Translations under genes and position numbers: made by a program
In this document: one piece after another, positions 43,575 to 51,377 of the stretch
Layout: every line of letters starts with the position of its first letter
Numbering within the stretch: position 1 is the first letter of the stretch
The notes under the pieces: generated by a model
What the model saw: only the letters and a program-made list of their open reading frames with translations
Database searches by the model: none
What the model was told of the DNA's origin: nothing
Assembly (NCBI RefSeq): GCF_001423885.1
Contig: NZ_LMPP01000001.1
Location: 533,542 to 597,541, forward strand
From: Rathayibacter sp. Leaf185
GTDB lineage: Bacteria > Actinomycetota > Actinomycetes > Actinomycetales > Microbacteriaceae
DNA length: 64,000 nt
Direction of reading: 5' to 3'

Positions 43575-43644
43575 GCACAACGTCAGCTGAGGGTCGTGCT
43601 CGCGGCTGATCGTGCGCGACGAGCACTCTCAGCCGACGTTGTGC
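43575..43644. repeat. 70-base imperfect palindrome, probable terminator
   Basis: GCACAACGTC (43575-43584) and GACGTTGTGC (43635-43644) pair perfectly. The stem continues imperfectly through AGCTGAG/CTCAGCC and GTGCTCG/CGAGCAC. It starts six bases after the DUF6807 stop. Different sequence from the 5157/19412/48826 family. Confidence 0.6.
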
Positions 43645-43678
43645 GCCCCTCCCCGCCGGACCCTTGCGCAATCCCCGC

Positions 43679-43737
43679 TTGACTCCGCGGAGAACGGCGA
43701 CGTACTTTAGGGCAAACGCTTTCCCGAAACGTTTCAC
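43679..43737 (+). promoter_or_regulatory. promoter with two LacI-type operators
   Basis: TTGACT (43679-43684) and TACTTT (43703-43708) with 18-base spacing predict a start near 43715. GGCAAACGCTTTCC (43711-43724) covers that start; GAAACGTTTC, a perfect palindrome, follows at 43726-43735. A repressor here would block the sugar importer operon. Confidence 0.7.
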
Positions 43738-43782
43738 AGCGTCGCGGGGGTTCGAAACAATGATGTTCTCGAAAGGACGAAG

Positions 43783-45075
43783 ATGTTCCGCACACACAGC
43801 ACCCGCGTCGCAGCCGTGGCCCTGATGGCCTCCGCCGCGCTCGCGCTGACCGCCTGCTCCGGTGGAGGCTCCGGCGCCTCGGCCACGGTGGACCCCGACG
43901 AAGAGATCACTCTGAACTACACGTTCTGGGGCAACGACGACCGGGCCGCCCGCTACGACCAGGCCATCGCGCTCTTCGAGGAGGAGCACCCGAACATCAC
44001 GATCAACTCGACCTTCACCGACTACAGCGGGTACTGGGAGAAGCGCCAGACAGAGGCCGCCGGCGGCGGACTCCCCGACGTGATGCAGTTCGACTACACC
44101 TACCTCCGCCAGTACGGCGACAACGGCCTGCTCGGCGACCTGTCCGACTACTTCGGCGGCGCGGTCGACGAGACCACCATCTCCGACGACCTGCTCGCGA
44201 CCGGCGTGCTCGACGGCGCGACCTACGCGATCCCCACCGGCTACAGCGCCTGGGCGATCTTCCAGAACCAGGACCTCCTGACCGCCAACGGCGTCGAGCC
44301 CTACCCCGGAGGCGGCAGCTGGGACGACTACGCGGCCTACGTCGCCGACGTGACCGCCACGACCGGCGGCGCTGTCTACGGAGGCACCGACTACACCGGC
44401 CGCATCCAGAACTTCGAGCTGCAGCTGCGCGCCGAGGGCAAGGAGCTGTTCACCGAGGACGGCGAGCTCGCCTTCACCGAGGACGACCTCGCGTCGTTCT
44501 GGGAGCAGGGCGACGAGATGCGCACCACGACCGGCGTGCCGGCCGCGCGCCTCCAGGAGCTGCTGCCCAAATCCGGCTTCGGCGCCGGCATCGCCACCAG
44601 TGAGATGAGCTGGAGCAACTTCCTCGGCGGCTACATCGGCGACAGCGGCGCCTCCGAGATCCTGATGACCGCCCCGCCCACCGCCGACGAGGGGTCGAAG
44701 GACCTCTACCAGAAGGTCGGCCTGATGCAGGCGATCTCGTCGAGCACGGAGCACCCCGAGGCCGCGGCCACGTTCCTCGACTTCCTCATCAACAGCCCCG
44801 ACGTCGGCGAGATCTTCGGCGCCACGCTCGGCATCCCGGCCTCCTCCGAGCAGCTCGCGGGAGCGAACCTCGAGGGCCCCGACAAGCAGGTCGCCGACTA
44901 CCTCGACTCGGTCGAGGACCGCATCGGCGAGGCCCCGGCCGCTCCGGTCGCAGGCTACGGCGCCATCGAGGCGAACTTCCTCGACCTCGGCACGAGCCTC
45001 GGCCTCGGCGCCGTGAGCGTCGACGAGGCCGTGAAGCAGTTCTTCGACGAGACCGCCGTCACGCTCGACAACTGA
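43783..45075 (+). CDS. sugar-binding lipoprotein
   Basis: Family-1 solute receptor of 430 residues for a CUT1 sugar importer. Lipobox LTACS (Cys25). Typical stretches: LNYTFWGNDDRAARYDQAI, FEEEHPNITINSTFTDY, LPDVMQFDYTYLRQYG, YAIPTGYSAWAIFQNQDLL and EHPEAAATFLDFLINS. It opens a four-gene operon with two permeases and a YesL-like protein. GAAAGGA lies just before ATG 43783. Under the promoter-operator at 43679-43737. Confidence 0.93.
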   Translation: MFRTHSTRVAAVALMASAALALTACSGGGSGASATVDPDEEITLNYTFWGNDDRAARYDQAIALFEEEHPNITINSTFTDYSGYWEKRQTEAAGGGLPDVMQFDYTYLRQYGDNGLLGDLSDYFGGAVDETTISDDLLATGVLDGATYAIPTGYSAWAIFQNQDLLTANGVEPYPGGGSWDDYAAYVADVTATTGGAVYGGTDYTGRIQNFELQLRAEGKELFTEDGELAFTEDDLASFWEQGDEMRTTTGVPAARLQELLPKSGFGAGIATSEMSWSNFLGGYIGDSGASEILMTAPPTADEGSKDLYQKVGLMQAISSSTEHPEAAATFLDFLINSPDVGEIFGATLGIPASSEQLAGANLEGPDKQVADYLDSVEDRIGEAPAAPVAGYGAIEANFLDLGTSLGLGAVSVDEAVKQFFDETAVTLDN

Positions 45076-45104
45076 TCCGTTCGACTGGCCAGGAAAGGCA
45101 TCTC

Positions 45105-46094
45105 ATGACGACGACGTCGACCCCGAGCGGCACCGCCGCAGACGGTCGCGTCGCGCCCACCCCCGGCCGGACGAGCACTCCTCGTCCGGCCGGCGGCGGA
45201 GCGCGGCGCCGCCCCCAGCGGGACACCCTGGCCGGCTACGCATTCCTCTCGCCGTGGCTCATCGGCTTCGTCGGGCTCACGCTCGGCCCGATGCTGATGT
45301 CCCTCTACTTCGCGTTCACCGACTACAACCTCTTCACCGCGCCCGAGTGGGTCGGCCTGGCCAACTTCGAGCGCCTGCTGGGCGACCCGAAGTTCATCCA
45401 GTCGGTGCAGCTGACCCTGGCCTACGTGTTCGTCGGGACGCCGGTCAAGCTCGCCGCAGCGCTGGTCGTCGCGATGCTCCTCAACTACAGCGCGAAGGGC
45501 ACCGGGTTCTTCCGCTCCGCCTTCTACGCGCCGTCGCTGATCGGCGCGAGCGTCAGCATCGCCATCGTCTGGCGCGCGATGTTCTCGACCGACGGCCCCG
45601 TCGACTCCGGGCTGCAGATCTTCGGGATCCAGATCGGCGGCTGGGTGGGCGTGCCCGCCCTCATCCTGCCGATGATGATCATCCTGGCGGTGTGGCAGTT
45701 CGGCGCCCCGATGGTGATCTTCCTCGCCGGCCTCAAGCAGGTCCCGGCCGAGCTCTACGAGGCCGCGATGATGGACGGAGCAGGGCCCTGGCGCAAGTTC
45801 CGCAGCGTCACGCTCCCGATGCTCTCGCCGGTCATCTTCTTCAACCTGCTGCTCGAGATGATCAACGCGTTCCAGGTCTTCGCCTCGGCGTACATCATCG
45901 GCAACGGCACCGGCGGCCCCGCCGGAGCCACCAACTTCTACACGGTGTACCTCTACACCCGTGCCTTCACGAACAACCAGATGGGCTACGCCTCGGCGAT
46001 GGCCTGGGTCCTGCTGCTGTTCGTCGGACTCCTCGCCTTCGTCCTCTTCAAGACTCAGAAGAGCTGGGTGCACTACTCGGGAGACACCAAATGA
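45105..46094 (+). CDS. sugar ABC transporter permease, MalF/UgpA type
   Basis: CUT1 importer subunit of 329 residues. A 45-residue Ser/Thr/Gly/Pro-rich cytoplasmic lead precedes six helices (AFLSPWLIGFVGLTLGPMLM and others). EAA loop: EAAMMDGAGPWRKFRSVTLP. RBS AGGAAAGG at 45091-45098. Lies 29 bases after the receptor gene; its stop overlaps the partner permease start (ATGA). Confidence 0.93.
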   Translation: MTTTSTPSGTAADGRVAPTPGRTSTPRPAGGGARRRPQRDTLAGYAFLSPWLIGFVGLTLGPMLMSLYFAFTDYNLFTAPEWVGLANFERLLGDPKFIQSVQLTLAYVFVGTPVKLAAALVVAMLLNYSAKGTGFFRSAFYAPSLIGASVSIAIVWRAMFSTDGPVDSGLQIFGIQIGGWVGVPALILPMMIILAVWQFGAPMVIFLAGLKQVPAELYEAAMMDGAGPWRKFRSVTLPMLSPVIFFNLLLEMINAFQVFASAYIIGNGTGGPAGATNFYTVYLYTRAFTNNQMGYASAMAWVLLLFVGLLAFVLFKTQKSWVHYSGDTK

Positions 46095-47008
46095 CGACCT
46101 TCGACACCACGCTCCCCTCGGCCGACACGCAGGTGCTGACCGAGCCGGCTCCCCGCCCCCGCGCGAAGCGCAAGCGGCCGAAGACCTCGACGATCCTGTG
46201 GGTCGCCGCGATGATCGTGCTGACCGCGATCGTCCTGTACCCGCTGGTCTGGATGGGCGCCGCGGCCTTCAAGCCCAACAGCGAGTTCGGCGGCCAGACC
46301 TCGCTGCTGCCGCAGAACCCGACGATCGACAACTTCGTCAAGGTGTTCGCGGGGGTCGGCGGCGTCCCGCTCTGGCAGTTCTTCCTCAACTCCACCGTGC
46401 TGGCCGTGGGCTCGGTCATCGGAGTCGTCCTCTCGTCGTCGATGGCCGCCTACGCCTTCGCGCGGCTCGACTTCCGCGGTCGTCCGCTCTACTTCGCGCT
46501 GATGATCGGCACGCTGCTGCTGCCGATGCACGTGCTGCTGATCCCGCAGTACACGATCTTCCGCACCCTCGGGATGATGGACACCTACTGGCCGCTGCTG
46601 ATCGGCAAGTTCCTCGCGACCGAGGCGTTCTTCGTCTTCCTGATGGTGCAGTTCATCCGCAACCTGCCGCGCGAGCTCGACGAGGCCGCACGGATCGACG
46701 GTGCCGGCCACCTGCGGATCTTCGGCTCGATCACGATCCCGCTGATCCGCCCTGCGCTGATCACCTCGTCGATCTTCGCGTTCATCTGGAGCTGGAACGA
46801 CTTCCTCGGCCCGCTGCTCTACCTGAACACCCCCGACAAGCAGCCGCTCCCGCTGGCGCTGCGCGTCTACAACGACCAGACCTCCGCCTCGGACTACGGA
46901 GCGACGATCGCCGTCTCGGTGCTCGCGCTGCTCCCGGTGCTGATCTTCTTCATCATCTTCCAGCGCTTCCTGGTCGACGGAGTCGCGACGCAGGGCCTCA
47001 AGGGATGA
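46091..47008 (+). CDS. sugar ABC transporter permease, MalG type
   Basis: CUT1 subunit of 305 residues with six helices. EAA loop EAARIDGAGHLRIFGSITIP; the end VDGVATQGLKG is typical for the class. Coupled to both neighbours by four-base overlaps (46091-46094 and 47005-47008). No ATPase gene is in the cluster, so a shared MsiK-like ATPase elsewhere is expected. Confidence 0.93.
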   Translation: MTTFDTTLPSADTQVLTEPAPRPRAKRKRPKTSTILWVAAMIVLTAIVLYPLVWMGAAAFKPNSEFGGQTSLLPQNPTIDNFVKVFAGVGGVPLWQFFLNSTVLAVGSVIGVVLSSSMAAYAFARLDFRGRPLYFALMIGTLLLPMHVLLIPQYTIFRTLGMMDTYWPLLIGKFLATEAFFVFLMVQFIRNLPRELDEAARIDGAGHLRIFGSITIPLIRPALITSSIFAFIWSWNDFLGPLLYLNTPDKQPLPLALRVYNDQTSASDYGATIAVSVLALLPVLIFFIIFQRFLVDGVATQGLKG

Positions 47009-47643
47009 GCGCGTCGCGCGAGCGCCGTGCCGCCCGGGACGCCCGGGCGGCCGCCGCCGACGGCACGGCGCTGCGGTGGCCGGGCGCGGCGAACAAGTTC
47101 GCGCTGTTCGCCGAGGTGCTCTTCACCGGCGTGCTGGTCACGGTGCTCGCGCTGCCGCTGGTCACCCTGCCGCTCGCGCTCGCGGTCGGTGCGCGGCACC
47201 TCCGCCGCTTCGTGCTCGACGAGCCGTCGTCGATGCGCACGGCGCTGGCGGAGGCGCGTGCCGGCCTGCTCCGGTCCCTCCCGGTCGGGCTGGGGCTGGT
47301 CGTCGCCTCCGCCGCGCTCGCCCTCGATCTCGCGCTCGTGGCCGGAGGCGCCCTGCCGGGTGCCGCGGCCGTCGGAGTCGTCTGCGCCGCGCTCCTGGCC
47401 GCGGGGCTCGTCGTGCTGCTCACGGCCTGCGCCGCCTGGCAGCCCGACTCCCGCTGGCTGCCCCTGCTGCAGGAGGCGGCCGCCCGCTCCGTCCGCGACC
47501 TCCGCGGCTCGGGCGCGGTGCTGGTGGCGCTCCTGCTCGCCGCAGTGGTCACCTGGCAGCTCGCTCCGCTCGTCGTGCCGGCCCTCGGCTGCACGGTCTT
47601 CGCGGCCGTCGCCGTCCGCTTCTCGCGGACAGCTGTCGAATAA
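47005..47643 (+). CDS. YesL/DUF624-like membrane protein
   Basis: Membrane protein of 212 residues with five hydrophobic segments; NKFALFAEVLFTGVLVTVLALPL and LPLALAVGARHLRRFVLDE fit the YesL-like pattern. It overlaps the MalG-type permease stop by four bases. The uronide operon has the same arrangement (permease then YesL-like at 30494), which suggests a conserved accessory role with CUT1 importers. Function unknown. Confidence 0.65.
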   Translation: MSASRERRAARDARAAAADGTALRWPGAANKFALFAEVLFTGVLVTVLALPLVTLPLALAVGARHLRRFVLDEPSSMRTALAEARAGLLRSLPVGLGLVVASAALALDLALVAGGALPGAAAVGVVCAALLAAGLVVLLTACAAWQPDSRWLPLLQEAAARSVRDLRGSGAVLVALLLAAVVTWQLAPLVVPALGCTVFAAVAVRFSRTAVE

Positions 47644-47679
47644 CCGACCGCACCGGGGTTTTCTCTCGCGGCGCTCGGC

Positions 47680-47693
47680 GGCGAACGCTTTCC
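47680..47693 (+). promoter_or_regulatory. LacI-type operator, before the lacI-type gene
   Basis: GGCGAACGCTTTCC, 68 bases before the regulator's start. It indicates autoregulation by the LacI protein at 47762. Confidence 0.65.
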
Positions 47694-47761
47694 CCCGCAG
47701 GGTCGCGGAGTGGCACAATGGCGACCGTGGAGCGGGCACGCAGCCCGCCGAGGAGTGATCG

Positions 47762-48799
47762 ATGGCATCGAAGGATCGCACCGCGGCCGTGACCCTGCAC
47801 GACGTGGCCCGCGAGTCAGGAGTATCGCTCGCCACCGCCTCCCGAGCCCTCAACGGCAGCGCCCGCAAGGTCAACGACGCCTACCGCGCCCGCGTCGTCG
47901 CCGCCGCGACGAAGCTCGGCTACTCCACGAACCTGTCGGCCCAGGCCGTCGCCAAGGGCACGACCTCGACGGTCGCCCTGCTGGTCAGCGACATCGCCGA
48001 CCCCTACTTCTCGAGCATCGCCTCCGGTGTGCTCGCCGCGGCCGAGGCCGCCGGTCTCGTCGTGACCATCGGCGTCACGCGCCGCGACCCGCTCCGCGAG
48101 CTCGAGCTGGTGCGCACCCTCCGCGGCGGGCGCCCGCGCGTGATGGTGCTGGCCGGCAGCCGCTTCGACGACGAGTCCTCCCGCGACGCGCTCGTCGCCG
48201 AGCTCGAGGCGTTCGAGCGCTCGGGCGGCCGCGTGGTGATGCTGAGCCAGCGCTCGCTGCCGTTCCCGACCGTGCAGCTCGACAACCGTGCCGGCGCGCG
48301 CGACCTCGCCGTCGAGCTGGTCGCCCTCGGCTACCGCCGCTTCGCGATCGTGCACGGCCCCGCGAGCCTGCTCACCTCGGCCGACCGCATGCAGGGCTTC
48401 ACCGACGGTCTCGCCGCGCACGGCGTGAGCGTCGACCCCGCGCTCGTCGTCGAGACGGCGTTCACCCGCGACGGCGGACACGCGGCGACGCTCCGGCTGC
48501 TCGACGAGCACGCCGACGACATCGACCTGATCTTCGCCGTCAACGACGTGATGGCGATCGGCGCCTCCTCGGCCCTGCGCTCGCGCGGCGTCGAACCGGG
48601 TGCCGACATCGGAGTGGCGGGCTTCGACGACATCCCCACCCTGCGCGATGTCAGCCCCGCGATCACGACGGTGGCCGTGCCGCTCACCGAGATCGGCAGC
48701 CGCGCGATCGCGATGGCGCTCGACGACGACGCCGACGGCGACACCTCCGTCGTGCTGCCGACCGCCGTGGTCGTGCGCGAGAGCACGCCCGGACGCTGA
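47762..48799 (+). CDS. LacI-family transcriptional regulator
   Basis: Repressor of 345 residues. HTH at about 10-55 (VTLHDVARESGVSLATASRAL, hinge AAATKLGYSTN), then a PBP1-type effector domain (VALLVSDIADPYFSSIASGV; GFDDIPTLRDVSPAITTV). The window holds five near-identical 14-bp operators before this gene and its neighbours, so it probably controls four transcription units from 41.6 to 52.2 kb. The inducer is presumably the imported sugar or its oxidised product. Confidence 0.93.
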   Translation: MASKDRTAAVTLHDVARESGVSLATASRALNGSARKVNDAYRARVVAAATKLGYSTNLSAQAVAKGTTSTVALLVSDIADPYFSSIASGVLAAAEAAGLVVTIGVTRRDPLRELELVRTLRGGRPRVMVLAGSRFDDESSRDALVAELEAFERSGGRVVMLSQRSLPFPTVQLDNRAGARDLAVELVALGYRRFAIVHGPASLLTSADRMQGFTDGLAAHGVSVDPALVVETAFTRDGGHAATLRLLDEHADDIDLIFAVNDVMAIGASSALRSRGVEPGADIGVAGFDDIPTLRDVSPAITTVAVPLTEIGSRAIAMALDDDADGDTSVVLPTAVVVRESTPGR

Positions 48800-48825
48800 C
48801 CCGGGGCGCCACCCCTCGTCCCGCT

Positions 48826-48888
48826 CCGCGGGATGCCACTTCGGTACGCCTTCCTCGGCGTGTCGCGTACTGAAGTGGCATGCCGCGG
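48826..48888 (+). repeat. dispersed palindromic element, copy C
   Basis: Arms CCGCGGGATGCC / GGCATGCCGCGG (one mismatch), continuing ACTTCGGTACGC / GCGTACTGAAGT with one mismatch. It begins 27 bases after the lacI-type stop. Same family as 5157-5217 and, inverted, 19412-19468. Confidence 0.8.
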
Positions 48889-48901
48889 AGGCGCACCCGC
48901 G

Positions 48902-48956
48902 GGAAATCGCTTGCCCGGCCCCCTTCCCTGCGCATACGATGCGGTAAACGCTTTCC
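48902..48956 (+). promoter_or_regulatory. promoter with two LacI-type operators
   Basis: TTGCCC (48911-48916) and TACGAT (48935-48940) are 18 bases apart. One operator, GGTAAACGCTTTCC at 48943-48956, covers the predicted start. Another, GGAAATCGCTTGCC at 48902-48915 (inverted orientation), overlaps the -35. Drives the Gfo/Idh-DUF993-isomerase operon. Confidence 0.7.
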
Positions 48957-48981
48957 AGCTCCTCCATCGAAAGGGCCTCTC

Positions 48982-50187
48982 GTGTCAGAGTCGACCACGC
49001 CCCGCACCATCGGCATCATCATGAACGGCGTCTCGGGCCGCATGGGCTACCGCCAGCACCTCGTCCGCTCGATCCTCGCCATCCGCGAGCAGGGCGGCGT
49101 CCTGCTCTCCGACGGCACCCGCGTGCAGGTCGAGCCCCTGCTCGTCGGCCGCTCCGAGGCCAAGCTCGCCGAGCTCGCCGCGAAGCACGGCCTGACGCAC
49201 TGGACCACCGACCTCGACGCCGCCCTGGCCGACCCCGCCTGGCCGATCTACGCCGACTTCCTGGTCACCAAGGCCCGCGTCCCCGCCATCAAGAAGGCGA
49301 TCGCCGCGGGCAAGGACATCTACACCGAGAAGCCCACCGCGGAGTCGTACGCCGAGGCGCTCGAGATCGCCGAGGCGGCGAAGGCCGCCGGCATCAAGAA
49401 CGGCGTCGTCCACGACAAGCTCTACCTGCCGGGCCTGCAGAAGCTCAAGCGCCTGATCGACTCCGGCTTCTTCGGCCGCATCCTCAGCGTCCGCGGCGAG
49501 TTCGGCTACTGGGTCTTCGAGGGCGACTGGCAGGACGCGCAGCGCCCCAGCTGGAACTACCGCAGCGAGGACGGCGGCGGCATCATCGTCGACATGTTCC
49601 CGCACTGGAACTACGTGCTCGAGAACCTCTTCGGCCCCATCGAGGGCGTCTACGCCAAGGCGACCACCCACATCCACACCCGCGTCGACGAGCAGGGCGA
49701 GCCCTACACCGCGACCGCCGACGACGCCGCCTACGCGATCTTCGACGTCGCCGGCGGCATCACCGTGCAGCTGAACTCCTCGTGGGCCGTGCGCGTCGAC
49801 CGCCCCGAGCTCGTCGAGTTCCAGGTCGACGGCACCCTCGGCTCGGCCGTCGTCGGTCTGTTCGGCGCCAAGGTGCAGCCGCGCGTCGCGACCCCCAAGC
49901 CCACCTGGAACCCCGACCTCCCCGAGAAGCACGACTACTCCGGCGACTGGCAGGAGCTGCCGGTCAACGACGTCTTCGAGAACGGCTTCAAGACCCAGTG
50001 GGAGCAGTTCATCCGCCACGTGGTCGAGGACGCCCCGCACGAGTACGACTTCTTCGCCGGCGCCCGCGGTGTCCGCCTGGCCGAGCTGGGCCTCGAGTCC
50101 TCGCGCGACGGCCGCCGCATCGACGTCGCCGCCCTCGACGCCGCCGCCGACGCCGAGGCGCTGGCCGCCGTCGAGGTCGTGTCGTGA
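48982..50187 (+). CDS. Gfo/Idh/MocA-family oxidoreductase
   Basis: NAD(P)-dependent oxidoreductase of 401 residues, longer than the 41659 enzyme. It begins IGIIMNGVSGRMGYRQHLV, an atypical glycine motif. TEKPTAESYAEALEIAEAAK holds the EKP Lys. The C-terminal half includes GGGIIVDMFPHWNYVLENLFG. The GTG at 48982 follows GAAAGGG. It overlaps the DUF993 gene by four bases. Likely oxidises a sugar as the first step of a short pathway with the next two genes. Confidence 0.85.
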   Translation: MSESTTPRTIGIIMNGVSGRMGYRQHLVRSILAIREQGGVLLSDGTRVQVEPLLVGRSEAKLAELAAKHGLTHWTTDLDAALADPAWPIYADFLVTKARVPAIKKAIAAGKDIYTEKPTAESYAEALEIAEAAKAAGIKNGVVHDKLYLPGLQKLKRLIDSGFFGRILSVRGEFGYWVFEGDWQDAQRPSWNYRSEDGGGIIVDMFPHWNYVLENLFGPIEGVYAKATTHIHTRVDEQGEPYTATADDAAYAIFDVAGGITVQLNSSWAVRVDRPELVEFQVDGTLGSAVVGLFGAKVQPRVATPKPTWNPDLPEKHDYSGDWQELPVNDVFENGFKTQWEQFIRHVVEDAPHEYDFFAGARGVRLAELGLESSRDGRRIDVAALDAAADAEALAAVEVVS

Positions 50188-51377
50188 CCGACGTCACCCT
50201 GCTCTCCTCCGACGGCACGCTGACTGCGTTCGACATCGGAGGCGCTCCCGCCTTCGTCCGCCCGCGCGCGCCGCTCGCCTCCCGGGTGGCGTACGCCGCC
50301 GCCCACGTCGTGCCGCTCGTGCACGGCGAGAACGTGCCGGGCCACCCCGCGCAGGTCGACTGGGACGCCACGCTCGCGTTCCGCCATCACGTCTGGTCCT
50401 GGGGCCTCGGAGTCGCGGACGCGATGGACACCGCCCAGCGCAACATGGGCATGGACTGGGTCGCGACGCAGGAGCTGATCCGCCGCAGCGCCGCGGAGGC
50501 CGCGTCGGTGAACGCCTCCGTCGTCGTGGGCATCAACACCGACCAGTTGACCGACGACGTGGTCTCGCTCGACCGCGTCATCGACGCGTACCTCGAGCAG
50601 CTCGCCTTCGCCGAGGATGCCGGCGCGGGAGTGGTCATGATGGCCTCGCGGCACCTCGCGCGCGCGGCGACCTCCGCCGCCGACTACGAGCGCGCGTATG
50701 CGGCCGTGCTGTCGCGCGCGTCGCGCCCCGTGGTGCTGCACTGGCTCGGCGAGGCGTTCGACGCCGTGCTGGCGGGCTACTTCGGGTCGTCGGTCGTGTC
50801 GGAGGCGTCCGACACCGTCATCCGGATCATCGAGACCAATCTCGCGTCGGTCAGCGGCATCAAGATGTCGCTGCTGAACGCCGAGTCCGAGATCGCCGTC
50901 CGCGCCCGCCTCCCGCTCGGCGCGAGCCTCTACACCGGCGACGACTTCAACTACGTCGGCCTCATCGAGGGCGCAGCGGAGGCGGACGGCGTCACCCGCC
51001 ACTCCGACGCCCTGCTCGGCGCGTTCGCCGCCGTCGCGCCGAACGCCTCCGCCGCGATCCAGGCCCTCGACGCCGGCGACGTCGACTCGTACCGCCGGAT
51101 CCTCAGCCCCACCGAGGCCCTGTCCCGCCAGATCTTCGCTGCGCCCACGCAGTACTACAAGACCGGAGTCGCGTTCCTCTCGTGGCTCAACGGCCACCAG
51201 CAGGCGTTCTCGATGGTCGGCGGGCTGCACTCGGCGCGGTCGCTGCCGCACCTGTCCGAGATCGTGCGGCTGGCCGCTGAGGCGGGCGCTCTGGAGCGGC
51301 CCGAGCTGGCGGCCGCGCGGTGGACGCAGCTGCTCGCGCTGAGCGGAGTCGACGCGCTGAGGACGGTGCTGGTGTGA
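50184..51377 (+). CDS. DUF993, dihydrodipicolinate-synthase-like aldolase
   Basis: Protein of 397 residues with a class I aldolase-type TIM barrel. Lys227 in VSGIKMSLLNAE sits where the Schiff-base Lys of DHDPS-like aldolases lies. Aromatic and acidic motifs such as RHHVWSWGLGVADAMDTAQ and DDFNYVGLI recur in this uncharacterised family. The GTG at 50184 overlaps the Gfo/Idh stop and its own stop overlaps the isomerase start. A retro-aldol or decarboxylating step on a keto-sugar is plausible. Confidence 0.75.
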   Translation: MTDVTLLSSDGTLTAFDIGGAPAFVRPRAPLASRVAYAAAHVVPLVHGENVPGHPAQVDWDATLAFRHHVWSWGLGVADAMDTAQRNMGMDWVATQELIRRSAAEAASVNASVVVGINTDQLTDDVVSLDRVIDAYLEQLAFAEDAGAGVVMMASRHLARAATSAADYERAYAAVLSRASRPVVLHWLGEAFDAVLAGYFGSSVVSEASDTVIRIIETNLASVSGIKMSLLNAESEIAVRARLPLGASLYTGDDFNYVGLIEGAAEADGVTRHSDALLGAFAAVAPNASAAIQALDAGDVDSYRRILSPTEALSRQIFAAPTQYYKTGVAFLSWLNGHQQAFSMVGGLHSARSLPHLSEIVRLAAEAGALERPELAAARWTQLLALSGVDALRTVLV

